DNA of 64,000 nucleotides, taken from Isoetes taiwanensis. Its lineage: Eukaryota > Streptophyta > Lycopodiopsida > Isoetales > Isoetaceae. The stretch is from NCBI GenBank assembly GCA_021234155.1, contig JAJEKV010000051.1, forward strand, positions 6,174,761 to 6,238,760, given 5' to 3'. The position numbers and the translations under genes are program-made. Positions 32,400 to 45,656 of the stretch are shown piece by piece. A model generated the notes under the pieces. The model was given only the letters and a program-made list of their open reading frames with translations, did not search any database and was not told where the DNA came from. How positions within the stretch are numbered: position 1 is the stretch's first letter; every line of letters starts with the position of its first letter.

Positions 32400-35300
32400 T
32401 CGATTAGAGCTCTATGTTTGCTTTACGGATCCTTTGCGTTCGAATGCAATCTGATTGCAAGGCACACAACATTATCACAAGTTAAAGTGAGCGAATGACA
32501 AAAAATAAGAAATACCTTGATATCTTCCTTGTGGAGATTAAGTGGTTTAGGGACTTTTGACCAATCGCCTCCTTCTTTTCGCCATGAAAGTCCGCCCGGT
32601 TCCTTGACCACATGGTGCCTTTGACATAAATCGATAGATCAACGCCATATCAAAATAATAAAAACAAGACTATGACTAGGTCATGTACCTCCTTTTCAGT
32701 ATAAGCTTCGCCCATCGCCGAAGTGAGCTTCTTCGATTAAACGCCTTTGCTTTTTCTATCTACGGGAAACTCTGTTTCATTTTATTTTTGACGCTCTCTA
32801 TTTGGCGTTGGTCACCAAAGCGCCGAGGCCACTCCCCTATACCGGGGGAGGCCATAAGCGAGATATTATTTGTGACCGCGTCCCTCGGTGTAGTATAAAA
32901 GACACTTCCCTCATCATCCTTCTTAGGAAAGCGTCCCTGAAGCATAAATGGTGGGTATATAAAAGCGTGATTAAGAACCTTTTGAGCACTTTGCAATGTA
33001 TTCTAAGTGAAGAGAATGAACAAAACAACAAATTTAGATGACAAAGTACTAATATTTAAGGTTGATATCTTAAATAATATGTTCACATAACTTACATCAA
33101 AAATTATTATTAATATGATAGTCGGGTATATTAGGGGCCAAATCACCCGCAGACTTACGTGTCTAAAACAAAGCGAAATGGGCGCTCTTCTTGGTGACAC
33201 GTGGGCGTCGTCGGGATCCTTGCCTCTCCAAGTCGAGGCGGCGACCATGTTCTTGGATCCGAACCTGTGATGATCGTCGCGATCTTGAAGGTTGTGAGTC
33301 TGTTGCTCCACTACTTCTTGACACGGGAAGTAATGAGAGAATGAGCATCTTTAACATTTTGCAACCAAAGAAATGTTTGGTGCGTAGTGGATATATATTT
33401 ACTGTTGAAATCTTCCTCCAAGTTCCTTGCATTAGAAAAATCTGTTCCGTCTCTTGCCTAGAGCGGGGAGTCCATACTATGTCTAGCATTCTCAATATTC
33501 TTGCGAAGCGTGGAGGCCGATAATCAACACTATGTCGATTTGGGGAATAGGAGGGGGGGGGAGGCTGCCTAACCGGCGTTGGTGTCAAAGAGGCAAAATA
33601 TCTTTGCAATTTGGTCTCTCTCGGCGGGGAGACATGTTTGCGAGGAAGGCGGGGGGGGCGGCGGAGGAGAAGCTGAAGCACAAATATCATGCAAAAACAA
33701 TTCATTTATTTATTATTTTTATAAAAGCTATCTTAATACCCAAACCTGCTTTGGTGTAGTGATAGGTGGAGGTTGGCGTCTTGGAGGACCATCGGCACGA
33801 TTGCCCCTACCTCGTGGAGTCCTCCTCCTATTTTCTCTAAACTCGTCCCTTTCCTCTACACAACAAATTAAAACTCCATGCATAAACTCACATACCTAAT
33901 TAGAGGGTAAAAGCGTATAATAAAAACTATATAAATACTTACCTTCGTCTTGCTCATTCTAAAATGCGATTTGCGATTACCTCTATTCATCGAGAAAAAG
34001 AGCACACCTAGATCAAAAGAAATTGTGAGAGAAACATTTGATAACCATGAATGATATTGGTTGCAATAATAGAATGATACTTACAAACCATAGAGATGAA
34101 AAATAGTATTTTTATGGTTGAAATGTGCCACTAATGAGCCCGGCGGACTACTTGCAGTCTTGGCCGTCTTGGACCGGGAGGAGGGGAGACGCGTAATGCC
34201 ATGAATATTGCATCGCAGAAAAGAGGGCCACAATGAGGAAAACCGCTAAGAATTGAGCCTCGCCATGACTATATATATTAATTTGAACATACTTGAGAAT
34301 TAGCGAGAGAAAAGCTTTGAACAAGTGTCTTTGAATAAATACCTAAATTTATATTCTTATCTTCTTATTTATATTAGAAAAGTATCTCATATATATATGT
34401 ATGGGGTGCATATCGAACTCTAGGTTGCCATATTATCGGGCCATGTATCATGTCATACAGAACCCTAAATTATCCCACGTGGCATTTTTAGTGCCACATC
34501 ATGAAACCCTACGTTGCGTGTGGCATATCATCAAACCCTAGGTTGTGTCGTCGCGACTTCCTATTGCCACATCATAGTAAGTGCCATGTCATCAAACCCT
34601 AGCTTGCGTGTGCCACATCATCAAACCCTAGATTGTGCCACATGGCATTTACAATCTAGGGTTTGATGATGTAACACACAAAACCTAGGGTTTGGCGTCT
34701 ATAGCGACACTTTATCTACAAGTTATGATTAATAATTTATTTACCATTAATAATAATTTTTTGATTAATAAATTACTTTTTCATTAGTAATTTTGACTAA
34801 AAAACATTTATTGGTTGCAACAAGCCTCAAATAGGAAGACAAAATTATATTAATCACTTCTTGCAAGCATTTAACTTGATGGCTTAGCCATCTCAAGTGG
34901 ATCACCACACTTCATATGTCGTCTCTCTCTCACAACTATATCGGAAGAAAGCCCTTTGTTTTGAACACATCGGCGACGCGAGCAATAGATGGGCGATCCA
35001 TGTGCACCAGCTCTCTATCCATCATCATTTGGACCTTCATATGTTGGATGATGTCCAATGTGCTAGAGTATCGGTCGGTTGGGTTTATCTCAACACACAA
35101 CCCCATAAGCCGCATTACTGGACAAAATCAAGGAGCATCTCGTAAAATGTAGCCCGGGGAATATATGTCGGATATCTCATGCCCCCATGATGCTTGGTCA
35201 TCGATGATGATGTAAAAACTCTCTTCTCCCACCAAGGATATATGCCGTTCCATCTTGTAGTGTATAGCGGCTCTTCAATTTGGGCATTAAGCTCCTTGCA

Positions 35301-36400
35301 AAAAAGCGGAGGGCCGTGTCCCAATCACCAATAGCCACCCACACATTTGTAAAGGGAGTCATCAAAATGGAGTTTGACCCTTTTGCAATTGAGCTTTGTG
35401 TGTGTCCAACACTGGGCGTGGATGGCATAGACTCTACGCAAAGAGCGAGAGCTATTTACGGGGCGTACTTATACCACGAGTCTCATTTTGGCTTTCCACT
35501 CGCACTTATCTTCATATCAGCCCTTCTTGGAGCACTATGCATTGCATTTGACCATCTCCTATAAGAAGAGATTGGCTCGGAAGATGGTCAAAATTCTGCA
35601 AAGGTTCCTCCATTCATGAATGGCGGGACTACCATTGGTCCTGTGGCTCATCTCCACAAAAAGACCTCGAGGGGGCAAGTCAAGGGGTGTGGCCAATCTT
35701 TGGACTTGGGCTCTTGAAGCGGATATACTTGTCGACCAACAACCATGATGCAGCTCTATCTTGGCCTCTCCACACAATGCCGATTATAATAATCATCTTG
35801 ATTAAAGTCACGGGGTTCCCAAGATGCGGATTTGGTATATTTGGCGGTCTTGTTTACTACCAATGCACTTTACAACTCCAAGCGGCATCCACGGGAATCT
35901 TTGTCAATAAATCTGACACATTTATCATGAGCATGTAATGATAATCTAGCCCTGCACCAATAGAGCTCCCACCATGGATAAGACTATCTAACTCCTTCAC
36001 TGCTCATCATTGAGGCGCTCTTGGCCATCTTGTGATCTTTCGCGTCGAACCTTTGCGCCATACGAATTAGCCCATCGTCCCGTATGCCTCGGCATAGGGG
36101 CTCATAAGTGGCACTTTATACTTAAGTAGCATCCTCAATTACGGCTCGGGATTGCAAACCCAAGACTTTAAGTTCTTTCTCATCATATCTTCCAACTTTC
36201 GGACTCATGCTCGGCCACCTCCCACATAATTGAGGACCGACATTCTTTCTCAAGCGATGCTACAAAGCGGTTAATTCGATCATCGGTTTGCATATGTCGT
36301 TCAGATTCGATCAATCGCATATTTGATTGATGAGGATGCGCCTAATTTCACTAAGCATCTCTGTCTTCTTTGAGGCCATTTTTATGCCTACAAACAAAAC
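32400..36400 (-). pseudogene. Degraded second gene region of the CACTA element
   Basis: Coding-like pieces all read leftward. A start-like MASKKTEMLSEIRRILINQ lies near 36380. SSGGRS-free blocks follow: FMNGGTFAEF near 35600, NVWVAIGDWDTALRFFARS and LMPKLKSRYTLQDG near 35340-35240, and HHGGMRYPTYIPRATFYEML near 35180. Further left, EFRENRRRTPRGRGNR with a proline-rich run (about 33860-33770), ENIENARHSMDSPL and NLEEDFNSKYIS (about 33500-33400) suggest exons of a basic, proline-rich protein. CACTA elements usually carry a second gene encoding a DNA-binding protein such as TNP1/TNPA. Position and orientation fit that role, but no domain was recognised. Confidence 0.35.
34395..34700. repeat. CATCAAACCCTAG minisatellite with perfect hairpin
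   Basis: Six variants of (GTGCC)ACATCATCAAACCCTAG occur in 300 bp. The last forms a perfect 21-bp inverted repeat: the left arm at 34615-34635 begins ACATCATCAAACC, and the right arm at 34652-34672 is its exact complement around a 16-base loop. The CCCTAG core resembles the telomeric unit but with different spacing. Confidence 0.75.
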
Positions 36401-37015
36401 AAAATAATGAATACAAAAAGCCAAGCATGCACAAAGTAAATGCAACATATCTGACAATATCAAACATGTATGCAGACCATATAATCATTACTTATAATAA
36501 CGCCCTATGGCGACTAATACCTTAGGCCCCCGCCCCAAAAGCAAAAAAAAAAAGAAGAAGAAACAAGAAAAACTAAATAGGTTAGATTAGGGTATTCGGA
36601 CCCACGGTCAATTTACATTAAGTATTACTAGTTAATTAGTTAGCGAGATAGTCCCAAATTTTAGTTAACTTTTTAACCAAAAACACTACCTAAACTTATC
36701 TTAGCACCTTGTTGGATTAGTTAGCAAAATTAACTAAAAATTAACTAAATTAGAAATTAGCACTATAGAGGTCACTTTAAGTTTAGTTAATTGTACATAT
36801 AATTTTTATGCCTTTGGCTAACTTAACTAGACATGTTGAAATAATTTAGTTAATTAGTTAAGTTATTTTTTTTACCAAGCGCTTTTAGTGCGAATTAGTA
36901 CTACATTAAGTTAGCCTAACCTATTTTTTTTTAACTAGCACGGGTGTGAAGGGAATCATCCAGTTACTGTTAACTTAACCTAGCCCTAGCTACCTCTAGC
37001 TAAAACTGACAATAA
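36400..37015. other. AT-rich DNA, TTAACTAA-type words
   Basis: The stretch is rich in AACTTAACTA, TTAGTTAA and similar words in both orientations. No gene was seen. Confidence 0.4.
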
Positions 37016-37019
37016 ACGT

Positions 37020-37415
37020 GAACTAAGGCCCGAACACCTGGTCCTCCCCACTCGCGGTGGAGGCCGACCATGTCCTTCTTGGTAGCCACATCTACCTAAG
37101 AATGAGAAGAAAAGTGGACTTGGACCCGGACACCTAGTCCTCTCCACGCAAGATGGAGCCGGACCGTGACCTTGAACAAGCCACTACAATTTTATTTTAA
37201 ACCTAAAAAATAACAAGTGGGCTGGAAGTGGACTTGAACCAGTGCGTGGTCCTCTCCACTCTAGGTGGAGCCGGCCAGGTGCCCTTGAACAAACCACTCA
37301 TTAACCTAGGAAACATTTATGATTGTAGTGAAAGTGGACTTCGAACCGGGTACATGGTCCTCCCCACTCTAGGTGGAGCCGACCCGTGCCCTTGAACAAG
37401 CCACTCCATCAATTT
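37020..37415. repeat. Four tandem tRNA-like hairpin repeats (cluster A)
   Basis: Four copies about 90-110 bp apart share GTGGACTT...GGTCCTC, CCACTC..GGTGGAG, CCGACC..GT and CTTGAACAAGCCACT. On the minus strand each begins AGTGG, has a central hairpin CTCCA-loop-TGGAG, then GGTTC(G/A)A(A)GTCC, and ends CCACT, pairing with the start. That is the layout of a tRNA, but the D and T stems are poor. They look like decayed tRNA-derived repeats. Confidence 0.6.
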
Positions 37416-37544
37416 TTTTAACCTACTTAAAACTATAAAAATAAAATGCAAGTCACGATCAACTACTTACCAAAATAAGGGCGGCGTGTACAAGATCTGT
37501 CGGGTCCAAATCGTAATAGAAAAGCTGCTGTGAAGTAACAAAGC

Positions 37545-38345
37545 ATTAGAGGAATAAGAACAAAGAAGAAAAAAGATCGAAGAAGAAGAAAAAAAAAAAA
37601 AAAGGGGGATAGAAAACAAGAGATAGAAATAAAACAAAAAGAAATAAGAGAATAGAAGGGAAGAAATAAGGATAGAATAGAGAAGAAATAAGAGAAGAAA
37701 CAAGAAAGAATGAATGAAGAAAAATAAGAGGAAATAAAGAAGGGAAGGGAATAGAATGGAAGGAAAGAAATAAGGGAAGGGAAAGAAAAGGATCGAATGG
37801 AAAGTGAGGAAGAAATGTGAAGAATAAGAAACAAATGAAGAATGAAGAAATGAAATTAAAAGAATGAAGAATAAGAAATGAAAAAAATGAAGAATAATAA
37901 GGAAGGAAGAAAGAAATGAGGGAAGGGAGGGAAAGAATTAGGAATGAGAAAGCATGAGAAAAGAATGGAAATGAGAAACAAATGAAAGCATAGAAAGAAA
38001 GAAAATGAGAAAGAAATGAAAGCATGAGAAAGAAATGAGAAAGCAAGAAATTAGAAAGAATGAGGAAGAATGAAAAGAGTGAGGAATAAAGAATGAAAGC
38101 ATGAGGAAGAAAGAAATGAGAAAGAATGAGGAAGAAAGAATGAGAAAGAAATGAGGAAAGAAGAAATATGGGAAGAAAGAATGAGGAAAAGAATGAAGCA
38201 TGGAAGAAGGAGGAAGAAATGAAGCATGAGGGAAGAATGAGGAAGAAATGAGAAGCATGAGAAAGAAAGAAGGAGGAAGAATGACCATGGAGGCATGGAA
38301 GAATGGGAAGAAAAAAAAATCAAGAACAAAGAAGAAAGGAAGGAA
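37545..38345. repeat. Purine-only tract (GAAGAATGAG-type minisatellite)
   Basis: Around 800 bp of the plus strand is almost entirely A and G with scattered T, in degenerate units such as AGAAAGAATGAGGAAG and AAATGAGAAAGCATGAG. Long minus-strand open frames (S/F/L-rich) are by-products of this composition and are not genes. Extended homopurine DNA can adopt triplex structures. Confidence 0.85.
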
Positions 38346-38675
38346 AGTGGAAACCAAAAAAGGAAGGTTGGGCATGCACCATTCAATCCAAAAAAACCTA
38401 TTCAATCTAAAAAACATGATATACTAACCTTAGAATAGTTGCAGTTCATTACAAGGTAGATCCATCCATGTACTAGCTTTTAGGGATGGAAAAACCAAAA
38501 CAAAACCTCTAGAAGAAGTAGGGCAAAAAGAAGTTCAGGCAAAAGACCAAGTATAGCGATCCGTTCAAAAGGTCAATGGAGGCGCGATCCCACAAACTCC
38601 ATTCCTTTGACCTTAGCTAACCGGCGACGACCTAGACCTGCGTCAAAAAGCGGCGTTGTGTGATGGAGATGGATT

Positions 38676-38712
38676 TTGTTATAGCGGCGTTATTGTTTTG
38701 CAATTTTTTAAT
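38676..38712. repeat. CACTA terminus-like sequence, left of the satellite array
   Basis: GTTATAGCGGCGTTATTG and the T-rich stretch after it, ending AATGTG, parallel the sequence at 45728-45769 (GTTATAGCGGCGTCGTTT to TTTTTGTTGTG). The neighbouring words GATGGAGATGGATT belong to the 1.1-kb repeat, so the two sequences are fused here. Confidence 0.45.
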
Positions 38713-41700
38713 GTGTAGCTCATTAAAGTTTGTGAAGGCTTAAGCCCCCAGACTTCTGTTTGCCACGGTCCTGGATCCTTGCCCGGAGGGATTCAGCGCT
38801 CGAATATATAGAAAAAAAAGCTCGGGGAGGGTGTTCGTGCCTCTGAGTCCCCGTTCGGTGCAAACCCTTATTGCCGGCAGCCCACGGGGTTTTACGTTTT
38901 TGGAGGCCCTCTCACGGGGGCCGGGACTCTCCCCGTGGAGTGAGGTGGCCATTCAAAGTTAAGCCTTGTTTGACTTGGGAAGGGTGCCGATTTCATGCTC
39001 CCCCAAGGCAACGAGGGGCCGGAGGGGACCCTCTAACCCCTAGGAGCAGGGGCGGACCTTATCAGAAATTTTGGAAATTTTCTGTATCTTTGGTGATGAC
39101 CATAGAAGACCGGTGACCAAAAACCATAATTTAATTCCATGCCATGCATTAACTACGAATTTATAAACCATAAATGCAATAAAATGCATAACTAAAGAGT
39201 GTGCATCGGGTGTTGGCGAGTCTTTGACCCGAGGGGGCAACAAAGGCGGTCTGGACACATTAAAAATTTTCACTTGGAAACTATGAAGCAATCTTTCATC
39301 AAAGGGTACAATTGTTTTATCGAGAAACAAAACCAAGTTCATTACAAGTTAGTTATGCCATCCATGTCAAATAGCTTTTGGGGCGAGAAAAACCAAATTT
39401 AAAACCCTTCTAGAAGTTATGCAAGTCTTATTTTCTCAATGCAATCTTAGACCAAGTATAAGCGTCCGGTGAGCCAAGGTCAACCCCAAGTACAGCGATC
39501 CCACAAACTCCATTCCTTTGACCTTAGCTAACCCTTTGACCTAGACCTTCTCAGAAAATTTCGAAAAATTGGGCTGTGTGATGGAGATGGATTAGGAATC
39601 CGGTGGCAAAAAATCAGAATTTATTTTAGGTACAATGCATTAATTGCGAATTTATGAATGTCTTGCCACTGCAAAAGCCCCCGACTTCTACTTGCCACAT
39701 CGGAGGAGGACAGGGCCCAAACTCGCTCCGTCGGTTCCCCTTGCTCCGTATTCTCGGCTGCGGCTTCTCGGCCCGGTCCCAAGTGCAGCCCGGACCAAGT
39801 CTCGGCCCCAAAGCGCCAAACCCTTCTAGAACACGGCAGCCCACGGGGTTTTCGTTTTGGAGGCCCTCTCCTTGGTCGGATTAGGGGGACCTTGCCAGGT
39901 GACTTGGCGTGGAGTGGGGGTGTTGATGCTGAACCACGGACCCTAAAATCCCCGGAAGCTGCTTGCCCGAATTTCCTCTCCCAAGGCCACGGGGCCGGCC
40001 GGGCGACCTCCCCTCTCGGAACTGCGATTTGACTCTGCCCGATGGACTCGAGAGCGTCGGCGTTGCCCTAGGGACCAAGTTACGTGGCTTGAAGACTAAA
40101 CCTCGGCCCCAAAACAAAGCTCACTTCCTAGAACACGGCAAGTAGGGGTTTAGGATTTGGAGGCCCTCTGTCGTGGTGGGTGTTTGGTTCTTCTTTTGCA
40201 AAACCGTATCTTGACATGCTCCCTAGGGTAATTTTAGCCATTCGGGACCCTAATTTGGCGAGGAAGTTGATTTGCCATTCGAACCTTCATTACAAGTTAA
40301 TTATGCCATCCATTTCAAAAGGCTTTAGCCTCGGGGGCCCAGATTTGTTTGACCAAGTTCTCTCTCTATCTGGAATCTTTTGGGCCTTTGAAACACAACC
40401 ATCATCACAAAGCAACCAAATGGGATAGGGGACCCCACTAGTCTTTTGCTTTTGGTAATCATTTATCTTCATTCTAGTAGTTATGATGGAGCTGCGTAAT
40501 CATTTATCTTCATTCTAATAGTTATGATGCTTCTATTCTCAATGCAATCTTAGACCAAAGTATAGCCTCGTTTGACTTAGGGGAAGGTCAACCCCAAGTA
40601 CAGCGGGCTGCCTCCATTCCTTTGACCTTAGCTAACCCTTTGACCTAGACCTTCTGTAGAAAATTTGAAAATTGGGCTGTGTCTTTGGAGATGGGTTAGG
40701 AATCGGTGGCAAAAAATCAGAATTTATTTTCGTACAATGCATTAATTGCGAATTTATGAATGTCTTGCCCTTTACAAAGCCCCCAGACTTCTGCTTGCCA
40801 CATGCCGGGGAGGAGGACAGGCCCAAACTCCGCTCCGTCGGTTCCCTTGCTCCGTATTCTGGTGCGGCTTCTCGGCCAGTCCCAAGTTCTTGGAGACCAA
40901 GTCTCGGCCCCAAAAGCAAAACCCTTCTAGAATTTTGGCAGCCCACGGGGTTTCACGTTTTGGAGGCCCTCTCCTTGTCCAGGTTCGGAGGCGGGACCTT
41001 TTGGCGTGGAGTGGGGGTGTTGATGCCTTGATGCACGGACCCTAAAATCCCGGGCTGCTTGTTTAAATTTCCTCTCCCCAAGGCCACGGGGCCGGGGAGG
41101 CGACCTCCCTCTCGGGAATGCGATTTGACTCTGCCAATGGACTCGAGCGTCGGCGTTGCCACGGGGACCAAGTTCCGTGGCGGAAGACCACCCGACCTCC
41201 AAAGCGCCAAAGTAGCTCACTTCCATCACACTTCGTAGTCAATTGGCCTAGGATGTGGATGCGGGATCTTGTCGTGGAGGCGTGAGTGTTTTCTTTCTTT
41301 TGCAAAACCGACCTTGTAACTTGCTCCCTAGGGTAATTGTTCGCCATTCGGACGATTTGGCGGAAGTCGATTTGCCATTCGGAGCCTCCCGGTGCCGAGC
41401 GACAAGACAATGCCCGGTTTCTACAAGGTAGACCTCGGGGCGCCCAGCGGTTTGACAAGTTCTCAAGGACGATCTGGAATCTTTTGGGCCTTCGAAGAGG
41501 GGCCCTGAGCGGAGGATCAGCGGTCGGATAGAACCCGGACTCGGGAGGTGGTCATTAGCGTCAGGCCCCGAGGCGGCTGCCGGGAAAGAGCTGCCTCGGG
41601 AACTTTTGGATCCGCCTCTTGGGGTGGGACTCTCCCCTCTTGTGAGGGATCCTGCAAGGTCCTGGCCTCGTTTGACTTGGGGAAGGGTGCCAGCTCGGTT

Positions 41701-44700
41701 AATTACGCAGCGGGCTGCCCGAAGCCGTTCTAATACTAACCCTTTGACCTAGACCTTCTCAGAAAATTTCGAAAATTGGGATGTGTCTTTGGAAATGGAT
41801 TAGGATTCAGGTGGCAAAAAATCAGAATTTATTTTTTCGTACAATGCATTAATTGCGAATTTATGAATGTCTTGCCTTTTGCACTTTAGCCCCCGACTTC
41901 TACTTGCCACATCGGGGAGGAGGGGACAGGCCCAAACTCGCGTTCCGTCGGTTCCCTTGCTCCGTATATTCGGCTGCGGCTTCTCGGCCCGGTCCCAAGT
42001 GCAGGGGACCAAGTCTCGGCCCCCAAAGCGCCAAACCCTTCTAGAACACGGCAACCCACGGGGTTTTACGTTTTGGAGGCCCTCTCCACTGTCCGGTTCG
42101 AGCGGGACCTTTGGGAGTGACTTGGCGTGGAGTGGGGGTGTTGGCGCGAGACACGGACCCTAAAATCCCGGAAGGCTGCTTGCCGAATTTCCTCTCCCCA
42201 AGGCCACGGGGGCCGGGCCAGGCGACCTCCCCTCTCGGGAATGTGATTTGACTCTGCCAATGGACTCGAGCGTCGGCGTTGCCACAGGGACCAAGTTAGT
42301 GGCGAGGAAGACCACCCGACCTCAAGAAGCGCCAAAGTAGCTCACTTCCATCACACTCGTAGTCAATTGGCCTAGGATGTGGATGCGGGGATCTTTGTCG
42401 TGGAGGCGTGAGTGTTTCTTTCTTTTGCAAAACCGACCTTGTAACTTGCTCCCTAGGGTAATTTAGCCATTAGGACGATTTGGCGGGTCGATTTGCCATT
42501 CGAACCTCCCGGTGCCGAGCGACAAGACAACTGCGGTTTCTACAAAAGGCCTCCGGACCTCGGGGCGCCAGCGGTTTGACAAGTTCTCGGACCCGATCAC
42601 GGAATCTTTTGGGCCTTCGAAGAGGGCCCTGAGCGGAGGATCAGCGGTGGGATAGGGAAGGCGGGCTCGGGAGGGTGGTCATTAAGCGTGCAGCCCAGGC
42701 CGCCGAGGAAGGGCTGCCTCGGGAACTTTTGGATCCGCCTCTTGGGGTCAGGACTCTCCCCTCTTGTGAGGGATCACGCGCAAGGTCTGGCCTCGTTTGA
42801 CTTGGGGAAGGGTGCCATTTCGGTTGCCATCCAGCGGGCTGCCCGACCGTTCTAATGCTAACCCTTTGACCTAGACCTTCTCGAAAATTTTTGAAAATTG
42901 GGCTGTGTCTTTGGAAATGGATTAGGATTCGGTGGCAAAAATCAGAATTTATTTTCGTACAATGCATTAATTGCGAATTTATGAATGTCTTGCCCCGCTG
43001 CAAAGCGCCCCCGACTTCTACTTGCCACATCGGGAGGAGGACAGGCCCAAACTCCGCTCCGTCGGTTCCCCTTGCTCCGTATTCTCGGCTGCGGCTACCG
43101 GCCGGTCCCAAGTGCAGCAGACCAAGTCGGCCCCAAAGCGCCAAACCCTTCTAGAACACGGCAGCCCACGGGGTTTACGTTTTGGAGGCCCTCTCCTTGT
43201 CGGAGGCGGGACCTTTGGCGTGACTTGGCGATGGAGTGGGGGTGTTGGCCGCCCGAACCGCGGACCCTAAAATCCCGGGGCTGCTTGCCCGAATTTCCTC
43301 TCCCCAAGGCCACGAGGGGCCGGACAGGCGACCTCCCTCTCGGGAATCGCGATTTGGCTCGCCAATGGACTCGAGCGTCGGCGTTGCCACAGGGACCAAG
43401 TTCCGTGGCCGAAGACCACCCGACCTCAAGAAGCGCCAAAGTAGCTCACTTCCATCACACTTTCGTAGTCAATTGGCCTAGGATGTGGATGCGGGGATCT
43501 TGTCGTGGAGGCGTGAGTGTTTCTTTCTTTTGCAAAACCGACCTTGTAACTTGCTCCCTAGGGTAATTTAGCCATTAGGACGATAAATGGGTCGATTTGC
43601 CATTCGGGAACCTCCCGGTGCCGAGCGACAAGACAACTACCCGGTTTCTACAAGGTCAAATAGCCTCGGGGCGCCCAGCGGTTTGACAAGTTCTCGGGAC
43701 CGATATGGAATCTTTTGGGCCTTCGAAGAGGGCCCTGAGCGGAGGATCAACGGTCGGATAGGGCAGACTCGGGAGGGTGGTCATTAGCGTATGACCCAGG
43801 GGGCGGCCAAAATCCCACTTTCGGGAACTTTTGGATCCGCCTCTTGGGGTCAGGACTCTCCCCTCTTGTGAGGGATCCTGCAATTATCGGCCTCGTTTGA
43901 CTTGGGGAAGGGTGCATTTCGGTTGCCCTCCAGCGGGCTGCCCGGCCGTTCTAATGCTAACCCTTTGACCTAGACCTTCTCAGAAAATTTGAAAATTGGG
44001 CTGTGTCTTTGGAAATGGATTAGGATTCGGTGGCAAAAATCAGAATTTATTTTCCGTACAATGCATTAATTGCGAATTTATGAATGTCTTGCCCTTTGCA
44101 AAAGCCCCCGACTTCTACTTGCCACATCGGAGGAGGACAGGCCCAAACTCCGCTCCGTCAGTTCCCCTTGCTCAGGTATTATTCGGCTGCGGCTTCTCGG
44201 CCAGGTCCCAAGTGCAGCGGACCAAGTCGGCCCCAAAGCGCCAAACCCTTCTAGAACACGGCAACCCACGGGGTTTTCGTTTTGGAGGCCCTCTCCTTGT
44301 CCGGTCGAGGCGGGACCTTGCAGCGTGACTTGGCGTGGAGTGGGGGTGTTGGCCTTGAGATCCACGGACCCTAAAATCCCGGGAAGGCTGCTTGCCCGAA
44401 TTTCCTCTCCCAAGGCCACAGGGGCCGGGTTGAGGCGACCTCCCTCTCGGAATCGCGATTTGACTCGCCAATGGACTCGAGCGTCGGCGTTGCCCTGGGG
44501 ACCAAGTTAGGTGGCGGAAGACCACCCGACCTCAAGAAGCGCCAAAGTAGCTCACTTCCATCACACTTTCGTAGTCAATTGGCCTAGGATGTGGATGCGG
44601 GATCTTGTCGTGGAGGGCGTGAGTGTTTCTTTCTTTTGCAAAACCCGACCTTGTAACTTGCTCCCTAGGGTAATTTAGCCATTCGGACGATTTGGCGGGG

Positions 44701-45640
44701 TCGATTTGCCATTCAGGAGCCTCCCGGTGCCCGAGCGACAAGACAACTGCGGTTTCTACAAAGGCCGACCTCGGGGCGCCCAGCGGTTTGACAAGTTCTC
44801 GGACCCGATCTGGAATCTTTTGGGCCTTCGAAGAAGGGGCCTGAGCGGAGGATCAGCGGTCGGATAGGGAGGCAGGGCTCGGGAGGGTGGTCATTAGCGT
44901 CGGCCCAGGGGGCTGCGCGGGGAAGGGCTGCCTCGGGGAACTTTTGGATCGCCTCTTGGGGTCAGGACTCTCCCCTCTTGTGAGGGATCCTGCAAGGTCT
45001 GGCCTCGTTTGACTTGGGGAAGGGTGCCACTTCGGTTTGCCTACAGCGGGCTGCCCGGACCCGTTCTAATACTAACCCTTTGACCTAGACCTTCTCAGAA
45101 AATTTGAAAAATTGGGCTGTGTCTTGGAAATGGATTAGGATTCGGTGGCAAAAAATCAAATTTATTTTAGGTACAATGCATTAATTGCGAATTTATGAAT
45201 GTCTTGCCCTTTGCAAAAGCCCCCGACTTCTGCTTGCCACATCGGGGAGGAGGGACGGGGCCCAAACTCGCTCCGTCGGTTCCCCTTGCTCCGTATTCTC
45301 GGCTGCGGCTTCACCGGCCAGGTCCCAAGTGCAGCGAGACCAAGTCTCGGCCCCCAAAGCGCCAAACCCTTCTAGAACACGGCAGCCCACGGGGTTTTCG
45401 TTTTGGAGGCCCTCTCTGTCGGTCGGGCGGGACCTTTAGCGTGACTTGGCGTGGAGTGGGGGTGTTGGCCTTGAATCCGGACCCTAAAATCCCCGGCTGC
45501 TTGCTTGCCGAATTTCCTCTCCCCAAGGCCACGGGGGCCGGACAGGCGACCTCCCCTCTCCGGAATCTGCGATTTGGCTACGCCAATGGACTCGAGCGTC
45601 GGCGTTGCCCTCAGGGACCAAGTTACGTGACGACGAAGAC
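38713..45640. repeat. Tandem array of about six 1.1-kb units
   Basis: The landmark ATGCATTAATTGCGAATTTA occurs near 39634, 40738, 41845, 42964, 44062 and 45177, giving steps of about 1,100 bp. Each unit also carries ACACGGCAGCCCACGGGGTT, GGACCCTAAAATCCC, CCTAGGATGTGGATGCGG, CTTGTAACTTGCTCCCTAGG and CTTTGACCTAGACCTTCT in the same order. The three rightmost units are full and very similar; those left of 40.6 kb are shortened and rearranged. Copies differ mainly by one- to four-base indels, so all long frames are broken and I regard the ORFs as chance. The array lies between two CACTA terminus-like sequences. Confidence 0.92.
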
Positions 45641-45656
45641 CACTCATGTTAACCCA

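Noticed and set aside
37463-38417. Several 110-170 residue minus-strand ORFs rich in F, S, L and P
   Set aside because: They are the translation of a homopurine tract; such composition removes stops on one strand without coding for a protein.
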